Source: Geosiphon pyriformis
Taxonomy: Eukaryota; Glomeromycota; Glomeromycetes; Archaeosporales; Geosiphonaceae
Reading direction: 5' to 3'
DNA: 64,000 nt
NCBI GenBank assembly: GCA_016748015.1
Contig: JAAOMT010000697.1
Span: 492,897 to 556,896 of the forward strand
The notes below the pieces were generated by a model that made no database searches, was not told the origin of the DNA, and saw only the letters and a list, made by a program, of their open reading frames with translations. Numbering within the stretch: the stretch's first letter is position 1; each line of letters starts with the position of its first letter. A program made the translations under genes and the position numbers. Below are positions 35,851 to 47,600 of the stretch, piece by piece.

Positions 35851-36129
35851 AATATTATAAAATATAATACAATATATTTATTTGTAATATTTAATGCTTT
35901 TAATAAGATATAATTTACAAAAAATAACAAATTAAATAATAATTAGCAAAAATAGCAAAATTAAATTACATAAAATAAATTATTTTTTTATAAAAATAGC
36001 TTTATAATAATTATTATTTTAATGTTTTATGTATTAAATATAATAAGATAAAATACATAATATTATTAAAACTTTTTTTCTCTCCTTCGTCCAAAATTCC
36101 CAAAAAAGAGTCAAAAGTTTTTTGATAAA

Positions 36130-37956
36130 GAAGTTATTTTCACAATTCAGTACGATAAATCCAAACCCTTTATTCTTAACTATGAGGCCACTGTTGGCTG
36201 TAGTATTGCTGTTATGAAAAAGATTGCTAAAGTTTCTGGCTCTAATGATGGCTTCAAACCTGTTCTTTTAAAGAAAAAGAGAAGAGATGGTGCTCTAAAA
36301 AATAGTTCTGGTAATAAAGTTGTTGGTACTAAGGTTTAAAATAGTCATTCATGAGGTTCAGAAACCAGCAATACCACTGAGTTTGATAGCATTGATATGG
36401 AAGAAGAATGTCTGGTAGAAAAAACTAGCTTCAGGCAAAAAAGCGGAGAAGAGTCTGGTGGTATTGATACTGATATAATGCCTAAGGGTCCCAAGAGGAT
36501 TGTTACCAAGTGTACTCTTGGGAAGCCTCTTGGCACTATTAATTTCGGCATGGAAAATGATGATGATGATGATATTTTGGATGGGTCACTCTCTCTCTCT
36601 CCCTCTCTCTCTCTCAAACATATGGTGCAGATCTCGGTCAGAAAATCTTTTGCTCTAGATATTGATCTTGAAGTGGTTGCTGACAAGTCATCTTAAGAGA
36701 AACTAGCTTATGTCAGAAAAATTTTTTCTGGTGTGAATGATTTTGGGGAGACCTCTACCCCCTTAAAATTTGGTGGTATTATTTGGGCATCTTTCACTTC
36801 TAATAAGGCGATGATGGTGACGGCAAAAATGGCAAATGATCGTGGTATTGTGATAAACACCAATCTCAAGTGCTCTGGTGACAATCGTATGAATCGGGCT
36901 ATTGTGTTGAAAGAAATTCCAGTGGGAACTTCTGTGGAGGCTGTGCATGCTGCAGTGTCTAAATTTAGAAAGATTAAGACGAACAAAATGCAGTTGGTGG
37001 GTTTGTGGCAGAAGATGATCATTGAATTAGAAGATTAAATACAGACTGATTTATTGGCTTCTAAGTGGTCCATCCTCATTGAGAAAGATGTGGTTTGTAT
37101 GACCAGAGCTGATATTGACAAACAATCATGGGATGCCAAGAATAGTTTTAGGGCTTTGCTACATACTCTCCCCATGGAAACCACAGCTCATGATTTGTGG
37201 AACTTTATTGGTTCTATTGGTGAGAAAACTTGCTTCATTGATCACAATCTCTTGAATTATTCTTATGCCTGTTGTGCCTCTGTGTGTTTTGGTTCTGAAT
37301 TGGATCTGGTTAATGCAATGGCAGTAACTCTGGTTATAAAGAGTGTTGGTCTCCACTGGTCTCATCTTTCTTTGGCGTTGTGTGTGGTTTGCAAGAATTT
37401 TGGCCATATGTCTCAGGACCAGCTCAGACTGGTGAGAATTTATGCAAAAAAATCTGCTCCCATCTTCCATCTCCTGGCATTTGGTGGTAAAACTTGGGTG
37501 TCGGTTGTTGGTGCTTCTCCTATTCACCCCCCCTCTGGTAGCAAGTCACAATTTGGTTCTATTATTAATAGTAAACCTCTTCCTCCCGTCGTAGATGAAT
37601 TGGAAGAACATCTAGTCAGTATTGAAAGCAGTCTCATCAGCCTCGCGGAACAAATTGGTGAGTTGGCTAAGAGGTTGAATTCACTCGTGCTGGCAGTTTC
37701 CCAGCCTAACCCTGGATATTAGCTGCCAGTGACCCCCCCATCACAGAATCTGGAGGGTGATATAGTGATGGGAACAGCTTTGGGTAAGACCACTAGTGAT
37801 AAGACTGCTGTGATTGTGAACTCATCAGTGTCTTCCCAAGTTATTAGGTTGGAAAATATGTTAGAAGGACTCTCCAAATCTGTGTTAAGCTTGTCTGCTT
37901 GTTTTGAAAGTTTGGTTTTGGCTGGTGGTGCAAACTCTCAACTCTCTTCTCAATGA
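36130..37956 (+). pseudogene. LINE ORF1, RRM-like protein with decayed knuckle
   Basis: Mostly one frame with stops near 36338, 36696, 37036 and 37720. The blocks are an N-terminal basic part, MEEECLVEKTSF at 36397, an Asp run from a GAT repeat at 36556-36575, a CT-repeat-encoded Ser/Leu run at 36590-36613 and an RRM-like block at 36900-37120 (VLKEIPVGTSVEAVH, KWSILIEKDVV). The knuckle CVVCKNFGHMSQD has lost its last Cys. A coiled-coil-like C-terminus follows. It ends TGA at 37954-37956, overlapping the ORF2 start as ATGA. Confidence 0.8.
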
Positions 37957-40900
37957 GTGAACTCGTTTGGAAGATCACCACATGCAATGTTAGAGGAATG
38001 ACCAATCCTACGAAACAGGATGACATTATTTGTTGACACAACAACATGAACAATTTGATTTCAATTTTTATGGAAACAAAGTTAAAGAGGAGGGTTCATC
38101 CTTGGATCATTAACAAATTTGATAGTGTAAGGGTGTTTATATCTGGCTTGAATTCTGGTTATCTGGGTGTTGGTGTTGTAATTGTCATGAATTCTTTTTT
38201 GGCAAAACATGTGTGCAAGGTTTCTGAGGTGCCTGGCTGGCTCTTATCTATTAAGTTGCTGTTTAAGAATAAACTTTCAGTATCGATTTTGGGGCTTTAT
38301 GCAGGCACTTTATTGGTGGTTTGGTTTTCTCAGGCTGGTGAAATTAACTCTCTCATCGCAAAGGCTGTTAATAAATCTTCTTTCGTTATTTTTGGAGGTG
38401 ATTTCAATGAAGATGGTTTGCGTAAAAGTGCAAGTTTTAAGAGATGTCTCAATTTGGGGCTAGTCAACTCTTTGTCAGGTAGTCTGGTTGTGAAAAGTCT
38501 TATATGGAAGAATTCAAGAGGTGTGAAAAAGACTATTAATTATGTGTTTGTCTCCTCAAGTCTGGTCAGTGTGATCATATATCGTAATGTTTTGAAGGTT
38601 GGTGAACATTATGACATGGATTACCAGGCTGTTTCTGTGTTCATAGGCTTGGATGGGCTTTTGAATGCACAGTTGAATTCTTTTCGAAAACAGGCATATA
38701 AGGATCATTGGAAGTTCAATTTTTAAGGGTGCTGATGAGGTTAGATGAAACAATTTTAAAGGTGCCATGTTGGCCAATGCTACAATGTTCTCAGATGAGT
38801 TCGCCACTTCCATGCAGTTTTTGGACTTGGATGCAATATGGGATATTGTTTGCAAGATATTGGTTCTCTTAACTAGTGAAGTGTTTAAGAAAAAGTGGTT
38901 TAAGGATTTCGATAATGTTTTCACCAAGGAATTTTTGAGTTTTCACAAATTAGAGCTTTTGGTTTCCAAGATTGTCAAGACCTTATGTGAGAAGTGTGTT
39001 GCAAATTTTGAGTCTTTTATGGGACATTGGGTTTCTTTGGACGATGTTAGGACTTCGGTTGTATGAAGTTTGGTGGATTCTGATGCTGGCGCTGATGATG
39101 TTTGTTCTGCTCTCTTTGGTGCTAGGAGATCTTATTGCGCATCCAAGCTTGTTGAGTCTTTGAGGGCTAAAGAAACAAACATCAGGTCTGTTATAGATAA
39201 GAGAATGGAGAGTTTTGAGGTGGATAAAGGTTACACAATCAGAAGTGTACTGGAATGACCCTTTCACAAAGTGGTTTTGGATCATTTGGTCATGGATGAT
39301 GAGTTAATTTTTGAGTCTAATTTGGTAAAATCTAAAGTTGACAATATTATGGAAAGATGGACCAGGAAGTGGTTAGTGGTTGATGATGTTTCTGATGCTT
39401 GGTCTCATTAGTACCGACCTTTGAACTATGTTTTTGATGAGGCTTTCTTTGGAGTGATGTGTGCGATTGATTTTGATGAGTTGCATCATGTGGTCTCTAA
39501 TCTGCCTGATGGCAAAGCTGCTGGTCTTTCAAGTATCTCTAATGAACTATGGAAACATTGTAATAAGTCAGTTTTGGGTTTGCTTCTGGTTCTGTTGAAT
39601 TCTTGTCTATCTTGTGAATCAATACCTGGTTCTTGGAAAGAGGCTTGAGTTTCAATGATTCCCAAGCCCTATAAGTGGGAGGGTGTTCTTATGAATACTT
39701 GTCCTATTGCTTTGATCGAAACTGCCTACAAAATTCTCTCCAAGATTCTTTCGGACAGGATCTCACTGGCTTGCAGCTCTCATGATGTCTTATATGGTGA
39801 CAATTTTTCAGTTTTAAAGGGTATGACAACTCAGTTACCTATTTTTGCTGTTGGTTTAGTTGTTGAGGATGCTCTGGAGAAAAACTGGGAGCTCTGGTTG
39901 GTTTTACAGGACATACGAAAAGCTTATGATTTGGTTGGCTGGAAACACCTCGAGAAAAGTTTGGTCAGGATTAAGATGTGTAGCAAATTTATTCGGTTTT
40001 TTGCAGTATTCATAGGAATTGCACCAATTGTGTAATGACAAATTTTGGTTTGATGGATGGCTATTATGTGCACAATAGTCTGGATCAAGGAGAGGTTTTT
40101 TCCCCACTTCTGTGGCGTATATTTTATAATCCTCTATTGTGTGAAGTCAAGTGTCAAAGAAGTGTGTGTGAATATAGGTTGAATTCTCATTTTGTGTCTA
40201 AAAGTGGTCATATCGAATCTCAGACTGGGCTATCTTCCTTTTTTGCTGCTGGTGCTTTTGTCGATGATATAATCTGGGTTGGTAGCAGTCAAAGTGCTAC
40301 TCAACATATTCTCAATGTAGCTGGCGAATTTTTTCATATTAATGACATTTCAATCAATAATAACAAAACAGTGGCAATTCCCATTAATAGTAGAGTCAGC
40401 AATCCTTTTCTTTCCATTAGTGGCTCACTGATCTCCATTGCCAAAAGGGGTGAATTTTATCAGTACTTGGATATTTTTCTCTCAACTGAAGATCTTTCAA
40501 AGCCTAGTTTGGCTAAGACAAATTCTGATGTTTGTTTTTTTATTAATCTGGTCTTGAGGAAGGCAGTTTCAGATAAGCAATTTTTGTATCTGGTGTCGGC
40601 AGTCTTTCATTCTATAATCAGCTATAGAATGCAATTCAGCTTGGTTCCTGTTGGCATGTGCAACAAATAGGACACTATGGTTCACAAATATTTGAAACTT
40701 AAATCTGGTCTCTCACAGGATTTTCTTAGTGATACAATCTACCATCCTTCTTTTTATGGTTTAAAGTCCTTTTAACAGTGTCAGTCAGAAAGTAAGATTG
40801 CTTCACTTATCAGTTTCACAAACTCTATCAGGATTTTGGGGCATATGTTTAGTTACAAGTCTCATGACTTGCAAGTTCTGTGCTGGCGGCCTATTCATCT

Positions 40901-42632
40901 CTTGATCTCTCCTACTCGCATTTGTGTCAGTGTTTCTAATAATTTCTTGGCTGGTGTGGTTTCCATCCTTCTTGACTGCAAGCTGTCTTTGGGTGGTTTC
41001 TTGGCCAGTGCTTTTCGGTTTTGTGGTGGGGTTTTTATGTTTGTTGTTCTTGGCGAGTCTTTGTTTTTTAAGTTTTTGCCATCCCTTTGGCATTATGGTG
41101 TTGTTTTCGTGGACCAGCTTCAGGATTGCTATGGTAATGTCTTTAACTGGCTTATCTTTAAGTGATGGAAGAGGCTGGATCCTTGTGGTCCAGTCCTTGA
41201 GTGGTTTGAACGTTCAGTCAAGTTTCTTGTGGCCTCCCATTTTTCTCCCTCAGTTTCAGTTGGTGTTGGTCCTGTTAACATTTGTAGTTCTGATGATTTT
41301 GTTTCTGTATGTGATTGTTTCTCTCAGGTTAATGCTGATAGTTTGTCTGTGTATACGGATGGGTCATTAAAAAATTTGGGCACGACTGGTTGTAAGGCTG
41401 GGGCTGCTGCATTTTTTGAGGACATTAACTTGGGTTTGAGTATTAGTGTTCAGGGTTTGGTGTCATCTACTTTGGCAGAATTGCAGGCTATAGCGTTGGC
41501 TCTGGAGTGTGTATCTATGGCTTATTCTGTTTGTCTGTTTTCAGACAGTCAGGCAGCCTTGGATGCTTGCATGTCAGAGGTTGACTTGGTGTATCCTGAC
41601 TTTCACAATCGGTACTGGGTCAAATGCTGGCATATTAGGAATGTTATTCACAGTAAGAATTTAAGGGTTAGCTGGCACAAGGTTAAGAGTCACTCTGGTG
41701 TATCGGGGAATGATCGAGCCAACAGCATCGCTGACGCTGCAACTTTCTATAATTGGTTTCTCTCTCCTCGTGTTGATAAATGTTTTTTGTTAGCGGATAA
41801 TGGTATTGTGTCTAGTAACTCTAGACACTTTGTTTGAGACATTTTTTGTGCTGTTTGTCAGATGCATTGGGAGATCAGTTCTGGTTCTGAGTTTCTACTT
41901 AAAGATTTGCACTTGGATGTTGATTGGCCTAGCTCTTTCAGAATTTGGCATCCTAATTCACATATGGCAACAGGTTTTATTAGCAGGCATACCGCTGACG
42001 TTCGTACTTACTTAATGAAGGCTTTGTACCATCAGTTTCCCGTGGCTGTTCGAAAGTGTGTTTATGATAGATGTTACCCGAGTGTTCTGTGTCTGTATTG
42101 TGGTGAGATAGAGGTATCTGATCATGTGTTTTCTTGTGTAATTAATGATCCAGCTCATTGTTGGGTTTTGGAATCCTGTATGTCTTCTTGGAAGGCAATT
42201 TCTAGTCTTTCCATCTCTTTTTCTAATGTATTGCAGCTGTTGTCGACTTGTGCTTCAGATTTCCTGGTGTCCTCAGCTCTTTACAAGGGTTTTGTTTTCA
42301 GAAGATGGTTTTGGGAGGCTGTTTCAGTCTTCCATAATCCCAAGGTTGCTGGCGTCAAGATTACTGATTTTGTACGCTCCCTTTGTGTCGCTTTCAGAAA
42401 TAACATTTGGTTGGTCCATGCCAAGCATTGTGCATACATGAAAAAGAATGGTCTGATTCTGGTGGATGGCTTGATTCCTGTCTTGGTTTCTGGTTTGGTT
42501 TTAAGGTTTTCGGGTGGTGTGATTAAATTGCTTGGTATTGCTGAAGCTTTTGGCATCCGTTTTGGTTTTCGCAAATCTTGTTCATTTTTCTCAGGTATTG
42601 GTGACTCAGTTTCTATTAATATAGATGTGTAG
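37953..42632 (+). pseudogene. LINE ORF2: endonuclease, reverse transcriptase, RNase H, Cys/His ribbon
   Basis: The endonuclease covers about 37970-38730 (catalytic METK, GGDFNE; the usual SDH site reads DMDYQ). The RT spans about 39450-40670 (GKAAGLSSISNELWKH, IPKPYKWEGV, LVLQDIRKAYD, catalytic AFVDDIIW at 40255). RNase H lies at 41340-41740 (YTDGS, STLAELQAIALALE, SDSQAAL, HSGVSGNDRAN; the final Asp is Asn). A C-terminal ribbon CLYCGEIEVSDHVFSC is at 42088-42135. Stops (for example near 38028, 38724, 39258 and 39646) and frame changes near 38740 and 40010 disable it. Stop TAG at 42630. Confidence 0.85.
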
Positions 42633-42775
42633 TGTTGTTTTGACTGGCTTGAGTGGCTGGTCATGTATAGAAAGTACATGATTCACACTTAGTTTAAATT
42701 ATTTCTTTGATGTATAGTTCTAAGTTGCATTTGGACTTCACTCGTTAAATAAATAAATAAATAAAAATAAAATTT

Positions 42776-43065
42776 TTAATTTATAGTTTTATATACAAGA
42801 TAGATTTAATTATTTATAAAAATGTATTAAATAAACATTTTTTGCTTTAATAATTTAAAACTAATATATGTTTAAATATTTTTTAGTGTTTTAGTCTTTA
42901 ATTATCTCTATTAATAATAATAATTTATATATAATAATATATAAAAATTTTGTTTGTTTTTAACAATATAAAAACTATTATATTAAAAATTATTGTTTTG
43001 CTTATAAGATAATAATTAATGTTTGATAATTTGACTTTAAACTTAAAACTACATTAAAAAAAATA
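42776..43065. other. AT-rich spacer
   Basis: No recognisable content between the LINE tail and the tandem repeat. Confidence 0.5.
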
Positions 43066-43142
43066 GTTTATTGTAAGTTAATAGTTTATTGTAAGTTAAT
43101 AGTTTATTGTAAGTTAATAGTTTATTGTAAGTTAATAGTTTA
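43066..43142. repeat. 18-bp tandem repeat
   Basis: Just over four near-perfect copies of AATAGTTTATTGTAAGTT. Confidence 0.92.
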
Positions 43143-43249
43143 ATACTTATTAGTATTTTTGGTTTTTTACTATTTTATTTAATAATACTTGGTATTATAA
43201 AGGATTAGACTATAAGTTTTGATTTGTGAATATATTATTTGTTCTTTTT

Positions 43250-43380
43250 TTAGGCTGAATAAACATGTTTTAATTAAAATAGTTACATAATGTAATTTTG
43301 ATTAGCTTAAGTGATTGGTTACATGTAAATTATATTTAATTTAAAATATTTGGTTGTTATATTGTATTGTATTAAATAAA
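43250..43380 (+). mobile_element. LINE 3'-end scrap (copy F)
   Basis: Matches the last ~130 bp of the LINE 3' UTR at 42630-42760 with C-to-T/G-to-A changes, ending in an ATTAAATAAA tail. It is a strongly 5'-truncated insertion. Confidence 0.65.
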
Positions 43381-43823
43381 AATTTTATTTTTGTAATTTA
43401 ATTACAATTTTATTATTATATAAACTTAAATATAAAATTAATTATTCATAACAACAAAAACAACAACAATTATATTAAAATAATTCATAATTAATTAAAA
43501 TATATAAAATTACAGATTAATTATTTACAATATAAATATTTTATTATGTTTTTTAATTGAATTTTGGATATACGTATAAAAAATGGTCATATTGATTTTT
43601 TTCACGTGACGGTTATTGCTTCTCTTTGAAAAAAATTTTAGACTGCATTCCACAGTTTTCATACCTCGTTCCTTTCCCTTTTCAGATATCCTTACCAAGG
43701 TAATTAATTTCCTGAAGGCTAATAATGCATAATTATGAGAACTTGGTGTTTCTCCACGCCTTAGGGTGTGTTTCATCTCATAAATTCTACTACGGGGTTC
43801 CTCTGTTCGAAACGTTACTATAG
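43381..43823. other. Upstream region of RPS19
   Basis: AT-rich to about 43560, then a more balanced stretch that should contain the promoter and 5' UTR. A pyrimidine-rich TTCCTTTCCCTTTTCAG at about 43669-43685 resembles a splice acceptor, so a 5'-UTR intron is possible. No confident element. Confidence 0.35.
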
Positions 43824-44410
43824 ATGGCTGGTGGCTTTACCGTGAAAGACGTAAACCCCCACGATTTTGTAAAAGCCTATGCCGCTTATCTAAAGCGCTC
43901 CGGAAAACTCGAAATACCCAAGTGGGTAGACCTTGTTAAAACTGGCCCTTACAAGGAATTGGCGCCATATGATGCCGATTGGTTTTATATTCGTGCAGGT
44001 ATGGATCAAAGGACAATAAATTATGATAAAATTACATTTTTATAACATTGATATTTCTTGCTGTTTTCAAAGCCGCCGTAGCCCGTCATATATATCTTAG
44101 AAATGGAGTTGGGGTTGGTGCCTTGAAAAAATTACATGGTGGACGCCAGCGAAGAGGTACTCGTCCCTCCCATCATGCCAATTCTTCTGGATCTGTTGCC
44201 CGTAAAGTCCTTCAAGCACTCGAGAAAATCAATGTCCTTGAAAAAGATCCAAAAGGGTAAGTAGAAGCCTTGTACGCCAAATTGAAGTTACCTTTAGGAA
44301 CAATAATCGTTGATTGATTCCAAATATCATTCAGGGGTCGTAAAATCACTCAAGATGGGCAACGTGATCTTGATCGCATTGCTCAAGCCGTTCTTACCAA
44401 GGAAGAATGA
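43824..44410 (+). CDS. RPS19: 40S ribosomal protein S19 (eS19)
   Basis: Component of the small ribosomal subunit head, needed for 18S rRNA 3'-end maturation; 144 aa (human 145). Three exons, in frame: 43824-43998, 44073-44256 and 44335-44410, with GT-AG introns of 74 and 78 nt. Landmarks: [54 protein letters not shown] and the C-terminal [16 protein letters not shown]. The start ATG gives MAGGFTVKD, the usual N-terminus. It is convergent with the kinesin gene, with 216 bp between the stop codons. Confidence 0.96.
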
Positions 44411-44626
44411 TAGTAGTCACTTGAAAAATAAAAAAATTATAAATGTTCTAGACGCAGTATTGTAGTTAAAGCATCTGCATTTTGTATTGGATTCGCTCGA
44501 GATCCTGAAAAATACCCCAATAATTAATATGGATTTTAATTAGTCTCATCTCAATTTTAAAAATAACGACCCCAATCAAAGTATATCTTTCCAAAAATTT
44601 TAATTTTTAAGGTAAATTATAATTTC

Positions 44627-47600
44627 TTATTGTTCATCGACCTCGAAAACATCGGAAGATATCTTTAGCCGTTTAAGTGGCATCGGCATACGAGAATATG
44701 TTCTCTTTTTTGAATTGGTAGACGTTATATCTATATTATCTGGAATGTTGATCTCGGTTAAAGTTGAAGATAAAGGAGTACTGGGTCTAAGAGGAGAAGG
44801 GAATGATGATTCTTCTGTCGAGCTCCAGGTTTCGCTGTAGTTATAGTCATTTTTTCGTGGGGTTGTACCGGTGGGAATATCAGCCTTTTCATGATCATAG
44901 TTATTGATAGATTAGTGAAAATTCTACAAATTTTATGCTTGATTTTGCCTTGTAATACCTTGACATTTTGAGTCACTAGTAAATTAATTTCATTTCTTTC
45001 TTGCTGTATATAACTGATTGCATCGTCATGTATTATTTGTGTATTATTTGCTTTTTCTCGCGCCTATCATTAATAGTTGTTAAAATTTTGCAATTTCAAA
45101 AAATTCTAAAAGGAAGGAACTTACCAAGTTTTCGAATGGAACGAGCGAATTTAAAATTCCGTCTTGAACATTCACAAGTGGAATTCTCATATCTGCATAC
45201 ACTTTTCCGATGTCATCTGATAATCGATCTAGTGATTGAGTTTGATCTTGCCGAACTCGTGCAAATATTTCATCAGCTATTCAAAGGGAAAATGATGAGT
45301 AATATAAATAGCAATCACCAATAGAAAATCATTCTTAACTGACCAGAGCGATTTTTCGTAGCCAAGGTTAAAGTTGCAGCATTGGTAACGCTTCTTGATG
45401 CATCCAGATATGTCTTGACATTACTTCCGATTGATTCAAACTTGTTTAGTAAAAGATCACGTGGTTCCTGCGAAATTCAAAGTGGGTAAGATGTGCGATG
45501 CTATAATAAAATCTAATTCATATGGACTCACATCCTGTATCAGCGATGTTAATTGTTCTTGTGCCTTTTCATATCGGCCTCTTATATGGTTCATATGATT
45601 CATGTTTAATGCTAAAATTTCTTCAAACGATTGGGAAGACCCGCGCGCAAAAGCAGTCATGGGTATTTGATAGCTAAGGACATATTTGAGATATATATAT
45701 CAAAGAGAGGATTGTGAAAAAAAGGATATAATCTGTTTCCTTTTTGACATAGTTATTGAATTTCTCGGCGAATTGGGTGAATTCCATGGCAATCTTGTTT
45801 CGGCGTTCACTCTATCATTTCAAATCATAAGCTGAAAACCTCATTTTACATTATTTGAAGACATTTTCTCTTTTAATTACCTGTAAATGGATTGCATCCG
45901 AAATGGTATTTTGGAAGATGTTTATTTCTCTCTCTCCGGATTGAATATAAGCTTGGGTATCCTTCACGAGACCTGCAGTCTCTTCATGTATTTTATCATG
46001 ACAAATTTGAACCTAAAAACGAAAACAGCATGATGGTTATCGTTTGGTTAGAAATCAAGTTGAAAATCTAAGCTTACCTTTGCAAAATAATTATTCATTT
46101 CTTGTCGAAAATCCTGTGCGGTACTTTCACAATTGGCCTCAAGATTTTTTTGTGCTTCAAAAATGTTATCTCGATATTCTTGGAAAAAGCGTCTTTGCCC
46201 TTCACAAACATCCTTGAGCGAAATATTTTGATCCGTAGCCATTTTCTCAAACTCTTGACGATTGTGATCAAATTGCTGTAGTCCTTCTTCAATAGATTCT
46301 AAACTCTGCGAAAGATTCTATAAAGAAAGTTAGACCAGTGAGTTTATTGATTGTAAAAATGAAATTAATATTTACCTTTTGAGCTTGATCCGTAAACGTT
46401 AATAGTTTGTTGTTTATTGCATCATTGAGATCAACCTCCAAACTTTTAGACTTATTAATAGTTGCTTCAAGCCCGGATGCCATGGACAAAAATGCTGTCT
46501 GAAATTCATTGAGAGCCTTTCGATTTGACATTTCTACGAGTTCTTTTCGCGCTAAGCAAGAAAGAGAAATGTTAGTTCAAGCATACGAGGTTTTATATTA
46601 AAGTATAAAAAAAGTATTTACAAATCTTTTCATATAGTTCATGAATCGCCTTTTCGCGCTGTTTAACAGCATCATAAAGTTCTTTCCTTTGTGATTTAAG
46701 AGTATGAACTTCATTGATAACATCGCGATATGACTCGGGGGTAAGATAAACTCCGTTTTTATCTCGTGTAGCCTAAATACATTATACTAAATTTCCCAAA
46801 GTATTATAAGCCTGCAGAAGCTAGAAGTTAATATTAATTGACAAACCTGCAAATCGGCTTTAAGTCGTTCGATCTGATCTACATATTCTTTTAACAAAAC
46901 CATTTTGGCAAGTTTCTGGTTGATTTCCGGTTTATTTTTGATCTGTTTTGCACGATGAGCGTACTCTAGAGTGCTCAAAGTCTCGTCATATGAATTTTTA
47001 CCCGGGGCGATTGTTGCAATTATGCAAGTCTTGGTCCTGCCACCTAGAGAATCCTGTAGTATTCTTGTGAGGTTGCTATCCCTTTGAATATGAGGGTAAT
47101 TTATTTGATTAATTTTGAACGACAAAACCTGAATCACTTCCACAATAAAGATTTAGATGATCGTGCCTGTAAGGAACATGAGATGCATCGCTTACAAGTT
47201 TGTCTATAACCCGTCCCAAGGTTAAGAGACTCTTGTTTATTGATCCAGCTTCCTTTGCCTGTGCATCTTCAGCACCAGATCGCCCAATATTCTCGGAGCC
47301 AGCCAAATCCACCAAATTAAGTTTCCCCACTTTCAATAACTCTTCACCAGCAGTCGTAGTTTCTTTGATGTGTGTCGTAATTGTAAAGACACAATGTGAA
47401 CGACTAAAAAAAGTAAATTAGTTATGTATAAAAATAAACTTTCAATATAAATAATAGCTTTTGCTGAACCTGGAACGAGCATTGTAATTCGTCACAGCTT
47501 TTCTTCTCTTTTCCGACCCTTGCTGAAGACTATGAATGCCATGCATAGCATCTCTTAATAAAACTTCTTCCAAATTTTGTATTACAACTCCTCCCTTTTT

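Larger units (their letters stand above)
36068..42775 (+). mobile_element. Near full-length LINE with endonuclease, RT and RNase H (copy B)
   Basis: The 6.7-kb reference copy for the family in this window. It starts with the T/C-rich leader also seen in copies A and C, then ORF1, ORF2, a short 3' UTR and an (AAAT)n tail at 42746-42775. The domain order ORF1 (RRM-like), AP endonuclease, RT, RNase H and C-terminal Cys/His ribbon fits the RNase H-bearing LINE clades (I-like). Several stops and two frame changes make it non-autonomous, but composition is near coding level. About 220 bp upstream lies the tail of copy E. Confidence 0.88.

Noticed and set aside
36544-36620. GAT and CT repeats inside LINE ORF1 as a regulatory element
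   Set aside because: Simple slippage repeats within the coding frame (Asp and Ser/Leu runs), absent or shorter in other copies.
43066-43142. 18-bp repeats considered as a centromere or array seed
   Set aside because: Only about four copies; ordinary minisatellite.
45730-45811. Continuing the kinesin-5 exon without an intron, or with donor TAT|GTCAAA
   Set aside because: Both lead to stops or lose the frame of the downstream tail; only the AT-AC borders restore it.
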